Assembly: GCF_045679555.1 (NCBI RefSeq)
Contig: NC_092098.1
Span: forward strand, 20,304,038-20,368,037
DNA: 64,000 nucleotides
From: Salvelinus alpinus
Lineage: Eukaryota; Chordata; Actinopteri; Salmoniformes; Salmonidae
Direction: 5' to 3'
Part shown: piece by piece, positions 55,108 to 64,000 of the stretch
Numbering within the stretch: the stretch's first letter is position 1
Layout of the letters: each line of letters begins with the position of its first letter
Program-made: the position numbers and the translations under genes
The notes under the pieces: generated by a model
Database searches by the model: none
What the model saw: only the letters and a program-made list of their open reading frames with translations
Told to the model about the DNA's origin: nothing

Positions 55108-55349
55108 CAAGCCCTTTGAGTCAGCGTGTCAGATCATATAGAGTAAAGCAAATTAACGAGTGCTACCTAGTGGTCAAACATGGAATAGCCGTTGACAAAA
55201 AACCCAACTCTGGTGGAAGGGGAAAAAGTACAGGCAAAATCCAGGCTAGAATGGGGTTTGTGTGGGGTTGACACTATTATAAAGGATTACTACAAAGGCC
55301 CAATAGTAAAGAGCCACTCCTTGAGATAATGGTAGTAAAATAAAAACAC

Positions 55350-57116
55350 AACGTATGTTTAACCAGATTTAATATTTTTGAAACATTGGGTTTGGAAAAA
55401 GTACAAAAGTGATCAGTACGCCACAGTATGAAACCAGCTCAGTTTGGTGCAGAGCTGAAACGGTACGTTCCTTTAAAAAGCGTATTCTACAGATGTGTAT
55501 TTATATAATTAACCAGCCTTACCTGACACACACACACTCACTAAAACCGATACAAGTTACACATTTTAAATACATAGGCTGATCCCTGTAATACCTTTAC
55601 ACTTATAAAAAAAATGCTGAAAAAGTACATTACAGCAGGTGTTCAACTTTTTGGGGCCGGGGACTCTTGTCATAGCAAATTCATCAGGGACCCCCTCTTA
55701 ACCAGAACACAACTCGAGTGAGAAGTAGCAGCATACAAGCTAATACCCTACAAGCTAATGTCCTGCAATTCTACACATTTTGCTATGAGGCAGAGAACTT
55801 TAATTACAGTGCATTTATGTTCTGCATTTTCTTGGGTGAGAAGTAACGAGTTGAATAATAGATCACTGGTGGAGTACGGTCCCGTGTGGCTCAGTTGGTA
55901 GAGCATGGCGCTTGCAACGCCAGGGTTGTGGGTTCATTCCCCACGGGGGGACCAGGATGAATATGTATGAACTTTCCAATTTGTAAGTCGCTCTGGATAA
56001 GAGCGTCTGCTAAATGACTTAAATGTAAATGTACTGTGGATACCAATATCCCTGTGAGCCTCCCAAGGCCATTCTGCCCAGAGTTAAGAACAAACCGTAG
56101 ATTAATATTACATTTTATTATACCCTCTAAACTTAATCCACGGATCCCGTCACCAAACCTAATTTAATAATTAATCTGTTAGTAATATTCATGATTTTTA
56201 AAATTAAATTGAAAACAAAAACTGTTATTTTGAGATCTGGCCGCAGAACTCCTGCATTACCTCCCCAGGGGCCCGTGAACCCCAATTTGAGAAACCCTAC
56301 ATTATAGTACAGGAGACCACAATGCTAACCTGTATATGTCAGTAAGTCATGCAGTATTACAAATCGTTCCACTACAGAAGAACAGCAAAGCACTACAGCT
56401 GTCACACAGTGAGAAAGAGGGCAGCCGTGAAGTGTCTCTACAAAACAAAGTTTAAAAATCTCTCATAGAGTTGATGGTTTTTGGACTTTAACATCTAGAG
56501 AGAGCTCTGCTGCTGTCAGTCACCCTTTTGACATTTGCATACATAGGAAGTTGAGAAGGGTCTCCAATAAGGAGGAGTTTCTCTTCCATAATTACGTCCA
56601 TTTAGAAAAATATAATTAATATGTTACGAGAAAGTTGCTGTTGAAGAAAACAATTCTCCCAAACCTGGGAAATGCTCTTAGTATGTGGTGAGAAAAAGAC
56701 CAAAAGCTACAAAATTTCATTGAATAAATAAAATTGCATGACATCCGTAAAAATCAAGTGGGATCTGTGATGTTGACAGAATCGTATCCACCTTGCGCAA
56801 AACATGCTGCTGGACCCGGGCAGTGTTAACGAGGCTCTCTCCTCACCCACAGTCACATCACATCCAGTGGCAGAGTAAAACTCAGGGTTAGAACATTTAA
56901 AACATGTTGAAATTGAGGATGCGTCCTTATTTTCATGTCAACATGAAAGAGGATTTCCATGTATAGCATGGTCACCTGTTTTCCAACGAATAACATAACT
57001 GAAAAGATCAAAATGATTGAGAAAACACAGGAAGGAGGGAGGGAAAGGTAGAATGGCATCAGGCTTTCAGTGTTAAAACAAAGAAGCCACTGAGCCGTGG
57101 TTGGGTGGGCTTGTCG
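55350..57116 (-). other. fam76b: Inferred 3' UTR of fam76b
   Basis: From the fam76b stop (57119-57117) the minus strand runs to a possible ATTAAA signal (antisense TTTAAT at about 55367). It contains one SINE (55877-56034) but otherwise no repeat I recognise. The end point is a guess from this variant signal. Confidence 0.35.
55877..56034 (+). mobile_element. Short tRNA-Ala-like SINE with L2 tail
   Basis: The head folds like a tRNA: anticodon stem TGGCG/CGCCA around loop CTTGCAA (anticodon TGC), A-box region GTGGCTCAGTTGGTAGAGC and B box GGTTCATTCCC. After a 25-bp linker the tail AATTTGTAAGTCGCTCTGG, then ATAAGAGCGTCTGCTAAATG, is identical over about 55 bases to the L2 LINE 3' end at 52802-52857. 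A related copy is at 24952. Confidence 0.9.

Positions 57117-64000
<6,884 letters not shown>

Noticed and set aside
55877-55952. tRNA-Ala (TGC) gene
   Set aside because: The tRNA-like sequence continues into a LINE-derived tail and a related copy exists at 24952, so it is a SINE head. Minus-strand tRNA-like heads at 25113 and 43735 were rejected for the same reason.

Overview
The window reads as nuclear DNA of a salmonid fish. The evidence is an HpaI-type SINE, RSg-1-like LINEs that share its 3' tail, a Sleeping-Beauty-type Tc1 element, many other Tc1 relics, and three genes with vertebrate intron-exon structure. I saw no bacterial, organellar or viral genes. Exon edges were read by hand from GT/AG sites and reading-frame continuity. 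Gene and family names rest on recognition, not on a database search.

Three host genes lie on the minus strand. cwc15 (spliceosome factor) has its coding exons at 2355-5041. sesn3 (sestrin 3) has ten coding exons at 10632-24061 with a 3' UTR down to about 8770. fam76b has its last nine exons at 57117-64000 and runs off the right edge. As I recall, human CWC15, SESN3 and FAM76B also lie close together on 11q21, so the order looks like conserved synteny. All three coding sequences stay in frame across every inferred splice junction.

Almost everything else is mobile DNA. At 1-2 kb there is a PIF/Harbinger-like fragment and a long-TIR MITE. Between cwc15 and sesn3 lie a hAT-type MITE and an RSg-1-like LINE. 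The sesn3 introns carry a SINE with a perfect target duplication, a dead Tc1 element, a Sleeping-Beauty-like element broken by another repeat, and a 500-bp Tc1 deletion derivative. From 24.6 to 29.9 kb one old Tc1 relic holds a Tc1 fragment, a SINE, a LINE fragment, another repeat, and a palindromic Tc1 whose catalytic half is replaced by an inverted copy of its own 5' half. At 31.8-33.8 kb sits a 2-kb hAT-type element with an exact 8-bp duplication. At 35.5-43.3 kb inverted arms flank a decayed gene with a Ulp1-like protease motif and a PHD finger; it may be a large DNA transposon and holds a SINE and two LINE insertions. At 48.4-52.9 kb an apparently full-length L2-type LINE has tandem-repeat 5' sequence and one open 976-codon frame; it interrupts an older repeat. 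A further Tc1 relic lies at 53.3-54.8 kb.

Inside the last intron of fam76b (57.3-60.4 kb) another Tc1 relic has received a hAT element with a BED-finger fragment. It also holds a compound insert made of an HpaI SINE joined to one exon, with its splice sites, that looks like a piece of an MSK-type protein kinase gene. That insert, the palindromic Tc1, the Ulp1/PHD element and a Tyr-to-Phe change in the sestrin peroxidase-like motif are the observations I would check first.
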